Source: Diaporthe sp. PMI_573 (lineage: Eukaryota; Ascomycota; Sordariomycetes; Diaporthales; Diaporthaceae). From it: a DNA stretch of 64,000 nucleotides. How positions within the stretch are numbered: the first letter of the stretch is position 1; each line of letters begins with the position of its first letter. A program made the translations under genes and the position numbers. The notes under the pieces are model-generated. The model did no database searches and was not told the DNA's origin. It was given only the letters and a program-made list of their open reading frames with translations. The stretch covers positions 62,001 to 126,000 of the forward strand of contig JAJTUP010000121.1 of the NCBI GenBank assembly GCA_021399435.1. The letters run 5' to 3'. Shown here one piece after another: positions 11,138 to 22,399 of this stretch.

Positions 11138-11907
11138 TACGACAGCTGCATGTGGCGCAGAAGTATAGCTCTTATTGGCTGGGCTGCTCTGTTAGAAACC
11201 AAAGCTGAAATCCTTGGCTTTCCGAACGCCACAGCTGCCCACGGGATCTTCAAAGCTTGTTGCGTCCGTCAGCCTAGTCAGAAAGCTAAGCCCCTGACAT
11301 AAGCCACTCTGACATAATACCTAGGCACGCTTCTGGAGGCCTTGATTGAAGATGGCATACAGCCATTGCCCCAGCGCGATGTCGATCATTGTGATGGTAC
11401 GTAAAGCATTCAATCAGGTGTGCTACCGGCGACTACCGGATTAGGCAAATGGTAGAAACCTTGTTCCTTGAAGTCACTAGGAAGTTTCCTCCAACGAGCA
11501 ACTTGACTGGCGTCTTTGCAATACTTGGTAAATTCTATATTTATATTCCATCACCCAAATTTTCAGAACCATGGTAGTACAGGAAGCCTGGTCGGATGGT
11601 TCATCTCGAATGGTCTTGTTCCATCTCTGTAGGCATGATTCCATCCCACTCGCCAACCCAAGACCATGATTATCATGTTCGATGCTACATACACATGATG
11701 CCCCTGTTCTGGCTACTAGAAGCGAGGACGGACCGTGGAATGCTCACCACTGCTGTAGGCCCAATCACACAATTCATTGTGGCCAAGATAGCCACCAGCA
11801 CCTCTTGCCAACACCAGATCAAGTGAAGTGCTGGCTTTGTTCATCTGGTAGGAACATTGGTGACAATGATATGGCTACGTCAGTGCGAGCCGAAGGCGCG
11901 GCTCTCA
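11138..11907. other. Intergenic, nothing recognised
   Basis: Only short unsupported frames are visible. Confidence 0.4.
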
Positions 11908-12864
11908 TCAAGCGCACAACTTGGCATATAGACAGCATGTGGGCATCATATGATTCGCCCTCACAGCTAGGTAATGATCCTGCCTGGAGTATTCCAATTC
12001 TCTGTTTAGGACCGATAGAAGCTTGTCCTTGAACTCCAACCAGGAAATGTTTTTAACCTCCTCGTCAGATGCAAGTCCGGAAAGAAGCCACTTCTTAATC
12101 CGGGACGGAAGCGTCTTGTAGAAGGCCCTACTTCCCTGATCAGACATCTCTCCAGCTTCAATCAGCGCTTGGTTGTAGTCAGCGATCCTCCGTTTCCACT
12201 CCTCAAGGTCGTCTGAGGGATTTTGGCGGAGGATTCCTTCTATCACCAAGCTCGGGTCTACATGAAAGGAAGTATCACTGGTCTTGAAGTAGGCTAAGAG
12301 TTCTCGACTCTGTGAAGCCCAAGTATTCAGTCCAGCAGTGACCTTCTCAATCGAATAGACCAGATCAGAGCTGGTACAATGCTGCTTCAACAAGGAAAGG
12401 ATCTGGTCTGTGGGATAAGAGAATTGGCGAGAAATTGTGCCGTCGAACCTTGGCACGTTGAGGTTGTGCAACATGAGCGGCGCTATCCAAGGCGGCATCA
12501 TGGTGCTATAGGGAAGTGGACCAAACGGATATTGGCCCACAGTATTGGGCTCAGCATAAAGGGGTTGTCGTGGCTGAGCAGAAGGGTCCTGGGCCAGAGG
12601 TGAAGGGATTTCGCCGGGAGATCCTTTGCCCTTAGGCTTAGGTCTCTTCGGTGATCGGTCCCGTCCACGTTCCCTTCCAGTCCTTCGGGGATCAGGAGGA
12701 ATTGAGGGACCAGCAATAGTTTGCTGGTAGGTGGAGCTCTGGGTGAGTGAGGGCGGACGTGGCGGGCTTGAGCCTTCAGATGATACCGTCGGGAAGCCTG
12801 GTGTTCCAGTGGGAGCAGCGTCTTTGGCAGGGCCAGCTATCATGGAGGTTCCAGTGCCAGACAT
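11908..12864 (-). CDS. Gag-like protein of an LTR retrotransposon (tentative)
   Basis: A single frame of 318 residues opens at an ATG (12864). Residues 1-110 are Pro/Ser/Arg-rich with a basic patch (PKRPKPKGKG). A helical region follows that resembles the capsid-like part of retrotransposon Gag proteins (for example LEEWKRRIADYNQALIEAG and WLEFKDKLLSVLNREL). There is no zinc knuckle, protease or reverse transcriptase behind it, and I found no LTR pair flanking it. If the reading is right, it is an orphan gag remnant, or a gene derived from one. The last 15 residues look unrelated to the rest, as if the frame runs into foreign DNA. Other fungal proteins of this composition cannot be excluded. 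Confidence 0.4.
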   Translation of the reverse strand: MSGTGTSMIAGPAKDAAPTGTPGFPTVSSEGSSPPRPPSLTQSSTYQQTIAGPSIPPDPRRTGRERGRDRSPKRPKPKGKGSPGEIPSPLAQDPSAQPRQPLYAEPNTVGQYPFGPLPYSTMMPPWIAPLMLHNLNVPRFDGTISRQFSYPTDQILSLLKQHCTSSDLVYSIEKVTAGLNTWASQSRELLAYFKTSDTSFHVDPSLVIEGILRQNPSDDLEEWKRRIADYNQALIEAGEMSDQGSRAFYKTLPSRIKKWLLSGLASDEEVKNISWLEFKDKLLSVLNRELEYSRQDHYLAVRANHMMPTCCLYAKLCA

Positions 12865-13026
12865 CGTCAAAATGAAGTGATCAGAGCCGTAGGCTTATTG
12901 TTGATTGAGAAAATGGGTGTTATCCAGAAGGACGAGTATGTTTGTGGGATGGTACTTAGCACAATAATGACACTCAAAACTGGTGCCCTTTTAAAGTACT
13001 TTTCCTCTTTCCAGAACACATGGTCT

Positions 13027-13368
13027 CTACTCAGAGTTCAAGTCATTGCTCAAAATGATAGACAATACGGACGGATAAACGCCGCGGTTGGACATAGGAA
13101 TGCCAGCATTGCTGTTGACATATGTCTTGCTAGCCAGCAGCAACCACTCGGTCGCAAGGAAGTCCTTCGCAGGATAGGGCACGCAAAACGCTGCTGCTAC
13201 ATAATCAGCACAGTCGACGTTTACATCCGCGATCTCCATGCCTGTGTCTACAAATTCAAAGCGATCACTGAGCCTCGCTTTACGTGTATACAATGCCGAG
13301 ATTAGAACTGATCCTCCATTAAGGCCAACGTTTGGGAAGCCTCGTGTGTGTGAATGCGCTAGCGTCCA
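13027..13368 (-). pseudogene. Coding-like remnant of unknown family
   Basis: An open minus-strand stretch of about 110 codons reads like protein (GFPNVGLNGGSVLISALYT, then CADYVAAAFCVPYPAKDFLA) but has no in-frame ATG near its beginning and no partner exon that I can place. I do not recognise it. It may be an exon of a decayed gene. Confidence 0.2.
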
Positions 13369-13734
13369 CTACTTCAGAAATATTTGGTCAAGCCCCTTTC
13401 ATGCCGTGTAGCGATGAGGACCCCATGCCGTGTTCTGGCGCCTTTTATCATTCCTTGCCCTCTAAGCTGACAGCGTCGCATCGTTAGGGCTATCGCAGAT
13501 GCCTGTTGGCCTACGACGTGCGAAGTCCCAGACTATCGTTTGCTGAAAATCTTGGCTTACCACCACTGTCGGTTGAATCGTACAAATCAGTATGCTGCTT
13601 CGATTTTCCTATTACATACCATTGTTTCTGGTTACACTGGGTATGAAAAAGCCCATCCAGCTCGCAAGAGTCTTGTGCCACTACTGTGCATGTGTCCAAG
13701 TTCTCGTCAACAATTTGGAAGACTATGAAAATCT

Positions 13735-14330
13735 ATGAAGCTAAAATCGAAGGAAGTTACCGGCGCCGAGCTTTGTGGCGATGAAGCCCCACAGATGAGA
13801 CCTGTGCTGTGCCGGCAGGCGTCATGGGTACCTGTGCGCCCACAGCTCAGCGCCATCTCCGTTGCCTGGAAGGAGTATCTACTGCGAATCGACAGGCAGC
13901 CCAGCAGCAACACACTGAGAAGCCTCGGCTCCTGTCAAGGAGGCGACCACCCAACCCTACTTGGCTACAATGATGGAGGCGGCCTGGGCCAAACTGGCCG
14001 ACTACTATGAACTGACGGAAGATTCACCGGTCTATTCAGCAGCAACAGTATTACATCCTTCTCTCAAGTGGGTTTACATGGAAAAGACGTGGGAGGACTG
14101 GAATGAGTGGATTGAGAAAGCTAAAGCTCGCGTGGGGGAACTTTGGAGGGAAACGTACAAGTCAACCACCTCCTTCTGCGCTGTTTTTCGACCAAGCTCG
14201 GCACAAGGGCCATCTACAGGACGGCCAAATGGGTACAAATGTGGATGAAAGAGCAGAAGGCTACGATTTTCAGCATGGATGATGACGAGTACGAAGTGTA
14301 CTGCCGCGAGCCTTGTGTGTGGGGTGTGTT
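13735..14330 (+). pseudogene. hAT transposase relic (C-terminal part)
   Basis: Around 13960-14150 the translation gives WAKLADYYELTEDSPVYSAA followed by VLHPSLKWVYMEKTW. This is the segment of hAT transposases between the insertion domain and the dimerisation block, and it aligns with the matching part of hAT-1. Frame changes near 13970 and 14150 split it across three frames, and the rest of the enzyme and both termini are missing. It is an old truncated copy related to, but clearly diverged from, hAT-1. Confidence 0.7.
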
Positions 14331-14629
14331 GGGTCTATGGGGGCGTTTTCGCTACAGCGAAATGCGCCGCCTCCCATGCGTTAGAAGCACGCGAATCGCC
14401 CCCAATATGCCTGTAAGTCTGCCCAGAGTGCCTCCACCGCTGGCGGCACACCGAGAGCGGCTCCCGATCCATCCGAGTGATGAGAACGGATAAATTTTCC
14501 GTCCTTTTTTCCTCCTCCTTCCCTCTTTGCCGGCTTCACGAAACTCCGAAAACACCACTTGCCACTTTTTCCACATTGAATATTTAATCTCTTCCACTTA
14601 CCTTAGTTTTTCTCCTACTCTGTTGAATT

Positions 14630-14827
14630 ATGTCCAATTTTCTCCAGGATCTGTCCCTGCTTCTTGGACAACTCACTTGGCACTTTCTGGACTGCGCTGA
14701 AAAAATTGGGAAATGGTTCTATGACCACGTTCTTGGGTTCCACTATATCGTCGACATCCCGCTGTTCTTTCTCAAACTTGCATTGCAGGCGCTTGTCTTC
14801 TTGCTTGAAGCAGCTTCAGATTTGTAA
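14630..14827 (+). CDS. Small hydrophobic protein, 65 residues (tentative)
   Basis: A short frame starts at an ATG preceded by a CT-rich leader, as is common upstream of fungal genes. The product has one or two membrane-spanning stretches (about residues 42-62, IPLFFLKLALQALVFLLEAA) and no signal-peptide cleavage site that I can defend. I do not recognise it. It may be a real small gene or chance, and its position between two hAT remains favours caution. Confidence 0.25.
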   Translation: MSNFLQDLSLLLGQLTWHFLDCAEKIGKWFYDHVLGFHYIVDIPLFFLKLALQALVFLLEAASDL

Positions 14828-15073
14828 TGCTACTTCCGCCTGATACGCATATACTATCGGCGCCAGCTTCGCCTAGGAGTCAATAGTGTAATGCGTTGGA
14901 AAGACGGGGCGAAGAGACGTCATTTTTTGGAGGATGAAGCTTGGATGTGGTTTGGTCGTTGGTGAAGCATCATGCTTGGCGGCGGTGGTGACGAGGATAA
15001 GCTCGCACGGATGGCAGGCCAAGATACACTGGAGGGAGGGGCGGAGTTCTTCCATACGGTTATGGATTGTAGG

Positions 15074-18000
15074 CAGAGACCCAAACAACTCAACCAACTC
15101 AACGGACGACCTATATTGAGTGAATTGGCTTAGTAATAGCCGACCTCTCGTTGAGTTGATCAACTGAACGCTTTCGTTGAATGGATTGACGTTGAGTTGG
15201 TGTGAGGGAACGATCATGTGACTTTCATACTTTATGAATAGTCTCACTTTATGAATATTGTTTAAATAGCTTAAGTCGGAGTTTTCCTTAGGCGTCTCTT
15301 TCTTTACCCGTAAACAGTCATTTTACCCAAGTCACACTCAACCTCGTTCGTGCTCTTGTCCTGTCACAGTTGGCCTAGTTGACGAGATATTTGCAACATG
15401 CTCCACCAGTTATTCCCACCCCGTTCTCCTCTTCTGCCAGCTCTCTCGCTCGGCCGAGAAATGACGCCATTGACTCTCTTGCGCCTGCCTCGCTTCTGGC
15501 GCTGCTCTCGACCTCGATTTGCGTGGGAACAAACAGAGGATCCAGGTCGTCGATTATCTTGGCTTGTAGCCACAAACGCAGCACTAGACACATCCCGATT
15601 ATATCGACTTCAAGGCGGCTGCGCAGAGGAGTCACCAATCGACCTGCGGTAGAAAAGAGCCTCTCGCACTTGGCTGACATCAGCTGGATCGTGAGGAAAT
15701 CAAGAGCCATTTAAGAGAGGCGGGGATATTGAGCTCGGTTATCCTGCCAATATGCGCTAGGGTCTCGAATATGGGTGTCTGTTGGAACCCAGCTTTGTTG
15801 CCACGCCTCGTACTCGTCCCTCGGGGATTCAGGAGTCGCAGAAGACCTCATCCTCGCTGGCGTGGTCGTAGGCGTCGATAACCGGCTTGATGGCTCGTAT
15901 CGTGACTGTTCACAGTATTCCTCGAAGGCATTTTGGTACTTCCTTCGCCGTTTAGCAACGGGCTCATTTCCTGGGCTCAATACCACCTCGAGGTTGCGAT
16001 ATTCGGTCTCCCATACCTCCTGAACCATCTCTTTCGCAGGTGCGATCCAATTCGGATGTTTTCCCCAGTGTTCTTCGAACCAACCCCATCGATACGCAGG
16101 GTGGAGAGCCAACGCCGCGTAATATATTGGTGTCTCGTCGAGAATTGTGTAGTATTTGTTGAGCTTCTGCCACCCTAGGTTGATGGTGATCCTGAAGTGT
16201 TCGGGATCAGGATAATCCGCCGCGACTGCCTTGTACTCCTCCAGTTTTGCCATTAGGAATTCGAAGCCTTGGATGACATCCCAGATATTTCCGTACGAGC
16301 CGACCCACCCTCTCTTCCGTTTGCGTTGAATACCGTCTCCCTCAAGGGTTTTGACGGTGACCTCGTAGAATCCAAGAATCGTGGCGAGGTGTTCGAGGAC
16401 GTCCCAGTCCTTGTCTGAAAGCTGGTTTTCGGATAGGCAAATTCGCGGTTGAACAGCCGACCTCCTCATCAGGCCCGTCTTTTTCGACCTATTGTCCTGC
16501 TCCCAAGCTTGTTTGTGTTTAAGAATCATCACATCGAGGTAAGGACGGAGTTTTATCGCGCGGCGGATCATATAGAGCTGGGACAGCCATCTGGTATCGT
16601 TATCGACGACGATGTTCAGAGGCTTCCTCGCTCGAACTCTCGGATCGATAGATTGGTCCATACCAGCCTGCTGAACACCTCGAAGAAGGTAACTCAGCAC
16701 ATCAGATCTGTCGATGTCAACAACGAGGTTGTGGAGCTTCCCGACTGGCCCTCTCCTCCTCCAAAGATCGTGTTCAGTTTCAGATAACGCTGCTGCGCCG
16801 GAAAGCTGATTCTCAAAGGCCTCTGGATTGGAGCCAAAAAGCAATGCTTTGGCAGAGAGGTTGAGTATGTGGCCAAAGCATCGACCTCTGCGCTTGCGTC
16901 CATCGAAGCCCAACTCTCCTCCGATCACAGCCATTGCTGAGTCGTTGTTTTCGGCGTTATCAAGCGTGAAATACCCGATCTTATTCTTTATACCATATGA
17001 ATCAATAATCTCGAGGACTTCTGCTGCAATATTTGTGCCAGAATGGCGAGTAGAGACCTCGGGTACTCTAAGGACGATTTTGCGGGGCTTGTTTTTCTCG
17101 TCTTAGAAGAAGCACATAATCCCATATAACGCGTGCCGATTTCCGGACCTCCACCCATCAAAACAGACGTGAATTAGGCCGGGAGAGCTCTGGAGGACCT
17201 CCATAACCTTTGTCTTGTGCTGTTTGTATGATGCCACGATTTTCCTGCAAATAGATGTTGCGGAAAGATTGGCGTCACAGAGCTTTATGTAAGGGTTTAG
17301 ATATGCGAAAATCTTCCTGAGCTTGTTATGTTCTGCCGTTTCAAACAACAGGTTGGCCTCTACGATCCATTTTATTAGAAGTCGTTGGAACTGCTTCTTG
17401 TCGAAGTTCTTGATGAAGCCATTTGCAATTGCCTGTTCTCTAGGCTTATTGGTATCAAGTTTCATTAACTCGGCGATGGTTGACTGTCCCTTGGCATTCT
17501 GGCCCTCTGCTCTTAGCTGCGAGGCTGATTTTGTCTTCCCTTCAGGCGCACAAATCCTGTGATTGTTATAGAGGTGGTTTAGGGTATTTTGGATGCCCGT
17601 TGATGTGAAGGTCTTTGGCTTAAGAGTGTTCTTGCGGATGCAAATTTTGCAAGCCTACTTCCTGTTGTTGCCTTTCTGGATATCGTACCCATACTCCCAG
17701 GCCCAGGAATTAGTATCTCTAACCCTTTGAGACCAGGTAAAGCCGGGGAAACGGCGCCAAAGAGATTCTTTATATTGCCGCTCTTTGGTAGTGGAATCTG
17801 GCAAGGTGGACTTAGAACGTTGAGCTGGCGAGAATGGCGTGAAAGCTGTAGAAGGCGCTGGAGACGACCTAAAATTTCCATCATCGTCAATAGCAGTGAT
17901 GGCGTCAGAATCTGATAAAATACTCATCCTGAGCTAGTTACGCAATGCAATCGGTGTAGCTGTTGAAATCGATGTGGCAGTTAGAAGCAGAATTGAGGGC

Positions 18001-18286
18001 AGAACAGAGGCTAAAAGGAGGTGGCGGCCAGGGAAATTAGGTGATCTGCCATACGTACAAGCCACACATAGCCTTAGTTACGGGGTCGCTGTTAGGATTT
18101 ATACCAGTCCGCAGTTACAGTCACTAACAGTGGCTAGTAGACCCACTTCATATCCACGAAATCAACGAGATCCACCAATTTCAAGGTAATATTGAGTTGG
18201 GCAGCTTACTAATAAAGTCCTCCATTGAGTTGGTTGAGTTGGCCGTTGATCAACTCGTTGATTACGTTGAGTTGTTTGGGTCTCTG
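15074..18286 (-). mobile_element. hAT-2: hAT-family DNA transposon
   Basis: Perfect 21-bp inverted ends (beginning CAGAGACCCAAACAACTCAA) lie at 15074-15094 and 18266-18286. Inside both ends the word CAACTCAA/TTGAGTTG recurs in both orientations (15086-15205 and 18200-18275). The transposase frame runs on the minus strand. The flanking octamers ATTGTAGG and GTCTGGAG do not match, so no 8-bp target duplication is visible. Confidence 0.88.
15375..17927 (-). pseudogene. hAT transposase of hAT-2 with three in-frame stops
   Basis: From the ATG at 17927 to the TAG at 15375 a single frame of 851 codons covers a whole transposase. It has an N-terminal BED-like region (WEYGYDI ... CKIC), the catalytic core with VCFDGWRSGN and FTLDNAENNDS (two Asp), CFGHILNLSAKALLF, DNDTRWLSQLYMIRRA, and the C-terminal CERLFSTAGRLV with the conserved Glu. 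Only three stops interrupt it: TAG at 17657-17655, TAA at 17105-17103 and TAA at 15713-15711. Each can be explained by one C-to-T change on one strand (Trp TGG or Gln CAA ancestors). No indel has accumulated, so the loss looks recent and mutational. It is close to the hAT-3 enzyme. Confidence 0.9.
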
Positions 18287-18404
18287 GTCTGGAGACTTCA
18301 GTCTCCACACACTTAACTCCTCATACCTCATATTTTATGTTTTATTGCGTACCTCAACCACTACCACCTCAGCACACATTTATCAACAACCTTAAGCCTC
18401 GGCA

Positions 18405-19049
18405 ATGTCTTCTAAATATGTTATCCGGTATCGCCTACTGGTCCTGCTCTTTACCTTCCTCACACTGGTCGCCTCTGCCCTCAGCTCGGCCAACATCCGC
18501 TTTGCAATTGTCCTACGGGAACGAGCGAGATCCGGCTATGTTGACAACACCCAGGTAATCCTGGATATAAACTTCGCGGCACTCCAAAGCAACCTTCTCG
18601 TTGCTTCAGTGATCGCAGCAGTTCCTGCGACCCTATTCAGCATCTTCGGGTTTGTGCTAGTACTCCACCGGAGGTGGCTGGCAGACAACCACGGTAGCAT
18701 TACGATTTTTATATTGCTTCAGCTCGTGGTCGACCTCTTCTTCGTTCTTATTGGTGGCTATAGCGCCGACAAAATCCGGGGTTTGCAGACCTCTTTCGCA
18801 AAGTTTGGCGGCCACGATCGCATCCTGTACTACAACATCATTTACTTCGGATCTGTCGCACAGGCCGGCTATGGCGCTACCTGTATAATCACCGCTGTGG
18901 TGACTAGTGTCATTTTATTCGCATTTGATCATTACCAGACAAAGCGAGTCGGGGCTCAGGCAACAGCTGAACCGCAGGAAGCACCGGCTGAACAACAGAC
19001 GCCACCGAACTATGAGAATAGTTGCTCTAAGAGGTACACTGAGGCTTAG
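18405..19049 (+). CDS. Four-helix integral membrane protein, unknown function
   Basis: A frame of 214 residues starts at an ATG (18405). Four hydrophobic segments are seen at about residues 10-30, 64-88, 98-118 and 146-174, followed by a polar tail rich in Glu, Ala and Gln. The layout (short N-terminus, two loops, four helices) resembles small fungal MARVEL-like or DUF-type membrane proteins, but no diagnostic motif is visible. It lies about 120 bp beyond the right end of hAT-2, with a plausible 5' leader. Codon use and the regular helices suggest a real, expressed gene, probably at the plasma membrane or an internal membrane. Confidence 0.6.
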   Translation: MSSKYVIRYRLLVLLFTFLTLVASALSSANIRFAIVLRERARSGYVDNTQVILDINFAALQSNLLVASVIAAVPATLFSIFGFVLVLHRRWLADNHGSITIFILLQLVVDLFFVLIGGYSADKIRGLQTSFAKFGGHDRILYYNIIYFGSVAQAGYGATCIITAVVTSVILFAFDHYQTKRVGAQATAEPQEAPAEQQTPPNYENSCSKRYTEA

Positions 19050-19384
19050 TTGGTACCAAGAAAGACTGCGAGATGCTGAGAACAAGATGCAATGAGAAGG
19101 ATTACACTTCGACACCCAGTACTAACACTGGATACTGGGTGTTTGTTTAGAAGGACGCGTTTCTCCAGAATGAGGGGGTTTCTGCTGTAGCCAAAAATAG
19201 GCAGAGTCTACTAGGTGCTGATGACGAGTGAATTTACAGTTGAGCCTATATCTGAAAATGACCTCTTAAAATTTCCTTCTGTCCTTTTCTTTACACGAAT
19301 TAAAGTGCCTGGGGGAAAAGTTTAGGCGCCATAAGCGCCATTTATGCACAATACAGAAGAAAATGCTGGTGGTAGAGTAGGCGA

Positions 19385-19711
19385 GTGGAGAACAACAGTG
19401 TGAGGTTGCGTGTCCCACCTGGCAGGGTAGACTACGTCAATGCGTCGCCAATTACCCTGACCTCTACGACACCACACCAAGCATCTCGACTACGGACGCA
19501 AGAACCAGGCAAAAAGGAGGATACAATAGTTTGGCTGTCAGATCTCGCAGGTGTCGGGTCGAACCGATACATCGCAATGCAGGGGCCAACACGAATGACG
19601 ACGAACCACATGTGGCGCGTGGTGATTGAGCAGCTGGCAAGCCCTGCAGTGATTGTCATGCTGATTGAGACGGACGAGAGGGGTCTTGTAAGACCCCGCG
19701 CTTTGTTCTGA
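19385..19711 (+). pseudogene. Fragment of a protein tyrosine phosphatase gene
   Basis: The frame contains the PTP-domain signature region DYVNASPITL ... NRYIAMQGPT ... MWRVVIEQLASPAVIVMLIE, which in intact enzymes precedes the WPD loop and the HCxxGxxR active-site loop. Neither of those follows: after TDERG the frame ends, and nothing PTP-like is seen downstream. There is no in-frame ATG at the start. This is a dead fragment of a classical tyrosine phosphatase of the fungal type. Confidence 0.75.
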
Positions 19712-20741
19712 TGTCTTTGAATCTCGCCTTTAAGAGACTCTGGATGTCAGCATTGGAAAAGGAGTTGCCAAGGAAGGTGTCTCGGGAGGCAATTCCGGGA
19801 GTCGCTCAGATAATACGACGTTGCTAAGGGTTGTTGCCCATAGCAACTGGGCTTGGTCTTCGACCTGAAGTTATACTGCGCACCTCCAAACGAGAAGCTC
19901 CTTTGTAGCACCCCTGAATTTGTTCCGTAACGTAGGTCCGGTTGAGCGGGACAAGGAAATTTGAAATTGAAACCTTTGGAAGTATACTGTACAAACTGAC
20001 GAATCTCTTTCTCAATACCGTTGTTGGAAATGCGGGCGGCCAGCTGGCTCCGGGACTCTTCTATCCCTTGGCGCGTCACTCTGCAAGGCATCCTGCGCCG
20101 GTAAATCCCACTATGCACATAATTCGCCACATTGTGACGGTGGCTACCTTAGGTACGGCCTGAGAATGAGTCATACGTCTTTCTCCAGCGGAATTGTCAG
20201 CTTGGGACAGCCCCCGGCCTGCTGCAGTTAGTGTTCAGATGACTCTTACATTCCCTACGCCAGGCCCGGCAAGTAGAGCGCATTCTGCTGGGGTACTGAA
20301 ACACGGGCATCGCTCCGAAAGGTAGATATAGAGGATACTTGGGCACTGTATAAGATGAGCGTAACACTAAACTATCTATAAGAAATGTCTTCCTAATCTT
20401 TTTCTAGCCACGTACTAGTCTCCATTATACAGACCCGCCTGGATGTCCCAACCAGTCTCAGCAATATAAAAGGACTGGCCCGTCATTTTTTAATGGTTGC
20501 CTCAGTTCCGTCCTGGCACTCCTGTCCTTCATTGTATTACTTGCTTTCTTCGCAGCGCAAAGAAAACCATCTTATAGGCCACCACCCATAGAACGACAGC
20601 CGTTTCATTTCACTTCCTCCGCCCGCTCTAGAGTCCTCGGACTGCAATTTCTCGGGTTTCTGGCAATGTGCTGTATGCCACTATCTTTATTCTCGAAGGA
20701 GAGCAATTCTCTTTTTCATCGTCTGTATTTATCAGCACGAA
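19712..20741. other. Intergenic, one unrecognised minus-strand frame
   Basis: A 127-codon frame on the minus strand (20130-19747) has no recognisable domain. Around 20395-20560 there is a promoter-like stretch with ATATAAAAGG. Nothing else is supported. Confidence 0.35.
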
Positions 20742-21281
20742 CTATGTTGCAGGGAGAGGAAGCGAACCTGTAAAAGATGCTGTTCTAAATGTTAGTAGAA
20801 TGCCGCTGTCTCGGCTTCGGCGAGGAAGCAATGCAATGAGGTTGGCTGCCACAGGCAGTCTCCAGCGCTGGTCAAAGAGTTGCGCAATATTGATGGCTGC
20901 TTCCTGTTCTTCTATGCTTATTCCCTGCCGCTCTATCGCCTCATGATAGAAATTCCTCGCCCAACGCGGTTTTTCTCTCGTCTCCCACTTTGCAAACTCA
21001 CTGAGCCCGGGCTGCAAATCATACAAACCTTTGTCAATTATTGCTTGAGCTGAAACAAGTTGGCAGTTGTCTTCAATTTTCAGAGCACCCTGCGGAAGGT
21101 ACTCTCCAAAGTAAAAGCATCCCAAGTACATTCTGCGCTTCTTCGACCGGGGAACCTCGAAATTCCGTAGATTCGCATCAAACGAGCAATAAGAGCCGAT
21201 CAAATCCATATCTCGTAGAAAAACTCCCTTGGGGAAGCTGGTAGTGTTGATCATGAGAGATGTCATCGAACGTCGAACCAT
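20742..21281 (-). CDS. Hypothetical protein, possibly 5'-incomplete
   Basis: From an ATG at 21281 the minus strand encodes about 179 residues (for example RRMYLGCFYFGEYLPQGALK and WARNFYHEAIERQG). I do not recognise the family. The composition is that of a soluble protein. A solo LTR begins only 50 bp upstream (21331), so the natural promoter or an upstream exon may have been displaced. The C-terminal 25 residues look less regular, and an unspliced intron is possible. It may be a real gene or a truncated one. Confidence 0.35.
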   Translation of the reverse strand: MVRRSMTSLMINTTSFPKGVFLRDMDLIGSYCSFDANLRNFEVPRSKKRRMYLGCFYFGEYLPQGALKIEDNCQLVSAQAIIDKGLYDLQPGLSEFAKWETREKPRWARNFYHEAIERQGISIEEQEAAINIAQLFDQRWRLPVAANLIALLPRRSRDSGILLTFRTASFTGSLPLPAT

Positions 21282-21330
21282 CTCTTGAATTAGCACGTAG
21301 AGAGAAGATCTACACGATCACAAACAAAAG

Positions 21331-21645
21331 TGTGGAAATAGCGATGGGGAAAATGGGTGAAAACGGCTTCAAGAAGGGCGGTCCGCGACGGACCGCTATT
21401 TGGCTTCGGTGTAGCCCAGCCATCCCAGCGGCCACTCTGATTGGCTGCTGGGCCGGTCGGGCTTAGTCAGCAGAAGGCTGGCTACTACACCAAGTGCTTC
21501 GGCGCCCACGATGGCGATAGCTTCTTTCTTCCTTCGGTAGCAAGAATTCGAACCCGTACCCAGACACGTACGGTGGTTCCTTTTGCTCGCCCCTATTTGC
21601 ACGTGCAAAGACCCCCTGACCTAAGGCATCAGGGCCGTACCAACA
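21331..21645 (-). mobile_element. Solo LTR (family A), second copy
   Basis: Read on the minus strand it starts TGTTGGTACGG and ends TTTCCACA, 315 bp. It is flanked by the 5-bp direct repeat AAAAG at 21326-21330 and 21646-21650. Its first 200 bp or so match the LTR inside hAT-1; the remainder differs, so the two copies are subfamilies or one has been rearranged. No internal region is present. Confidence 0.85.
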
Positions 21646-21650
21646 AAAAG

Positions 21651-22399
21651 CGAGCTCGTCCAAGGAACCAAGTTATCTTCTGGACCTTCCATCCACCTAA
21701 GATGCCTATTTAGCATGCCTTCCACTTGCTTGTTGTCTCTGGCGAAGATATCCAGGTTACAGTTTGCATTACTGTGTGTGGCATCCATGGACTTTGTCCA
21801 ACCAAGACGGCCGAAATCCGCGACCTATGATATACGATATCAGATCCATGATATGGGATCTATAAAGGGATCGAGAGCTGAACTTCGTGGTGTGCCGCAC
21901 TGCAGGGAAGTGAGTAAGCCCGGGGAGGCACGATAGCGTAGCATGGACAAGGGATCCCTAAATGGAAGAAGTGCACATTCATCTGGGCTAGGTATCGGAC
22001 AAGTGAATTACAGCCCTACTTGAAATGTTCGTTCATCATCAAGCTATTTAATAGGTGGACACGCACACATGCAATTCAGTACTCGTAAAGTTAATTGAAG
22101 AGATGCAGCGAAAATGGTTGCCTGCATTTTTCAGAAATTCAGTCGAGCCTCTCTGAACGCCACATGAAACGTCATGCCAGGTGCCCGAAACATCTTTCAT
22201 CATTCTCCCATGTCACCCTGACATCAGAATGGTTGTGGAAGTAACGGCTGTTTTCGGCACCCAGCTTACCCGCTGATCATCGCAAAGAGGTTCATTGCGA
22301 TCTTTGGTTCAGCTGAGGGTCCTTTCTGTGCATGTAGACTAAATCCAAAGCAGTTTAGTCCAATATTTCTGACAGCAGATCTGAATTCGGCTCCTCCAC
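21651..22399. other. Intergenic, nothing recognised
   Basis: Only short unsupported frames occur. Confidence 0.4.
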
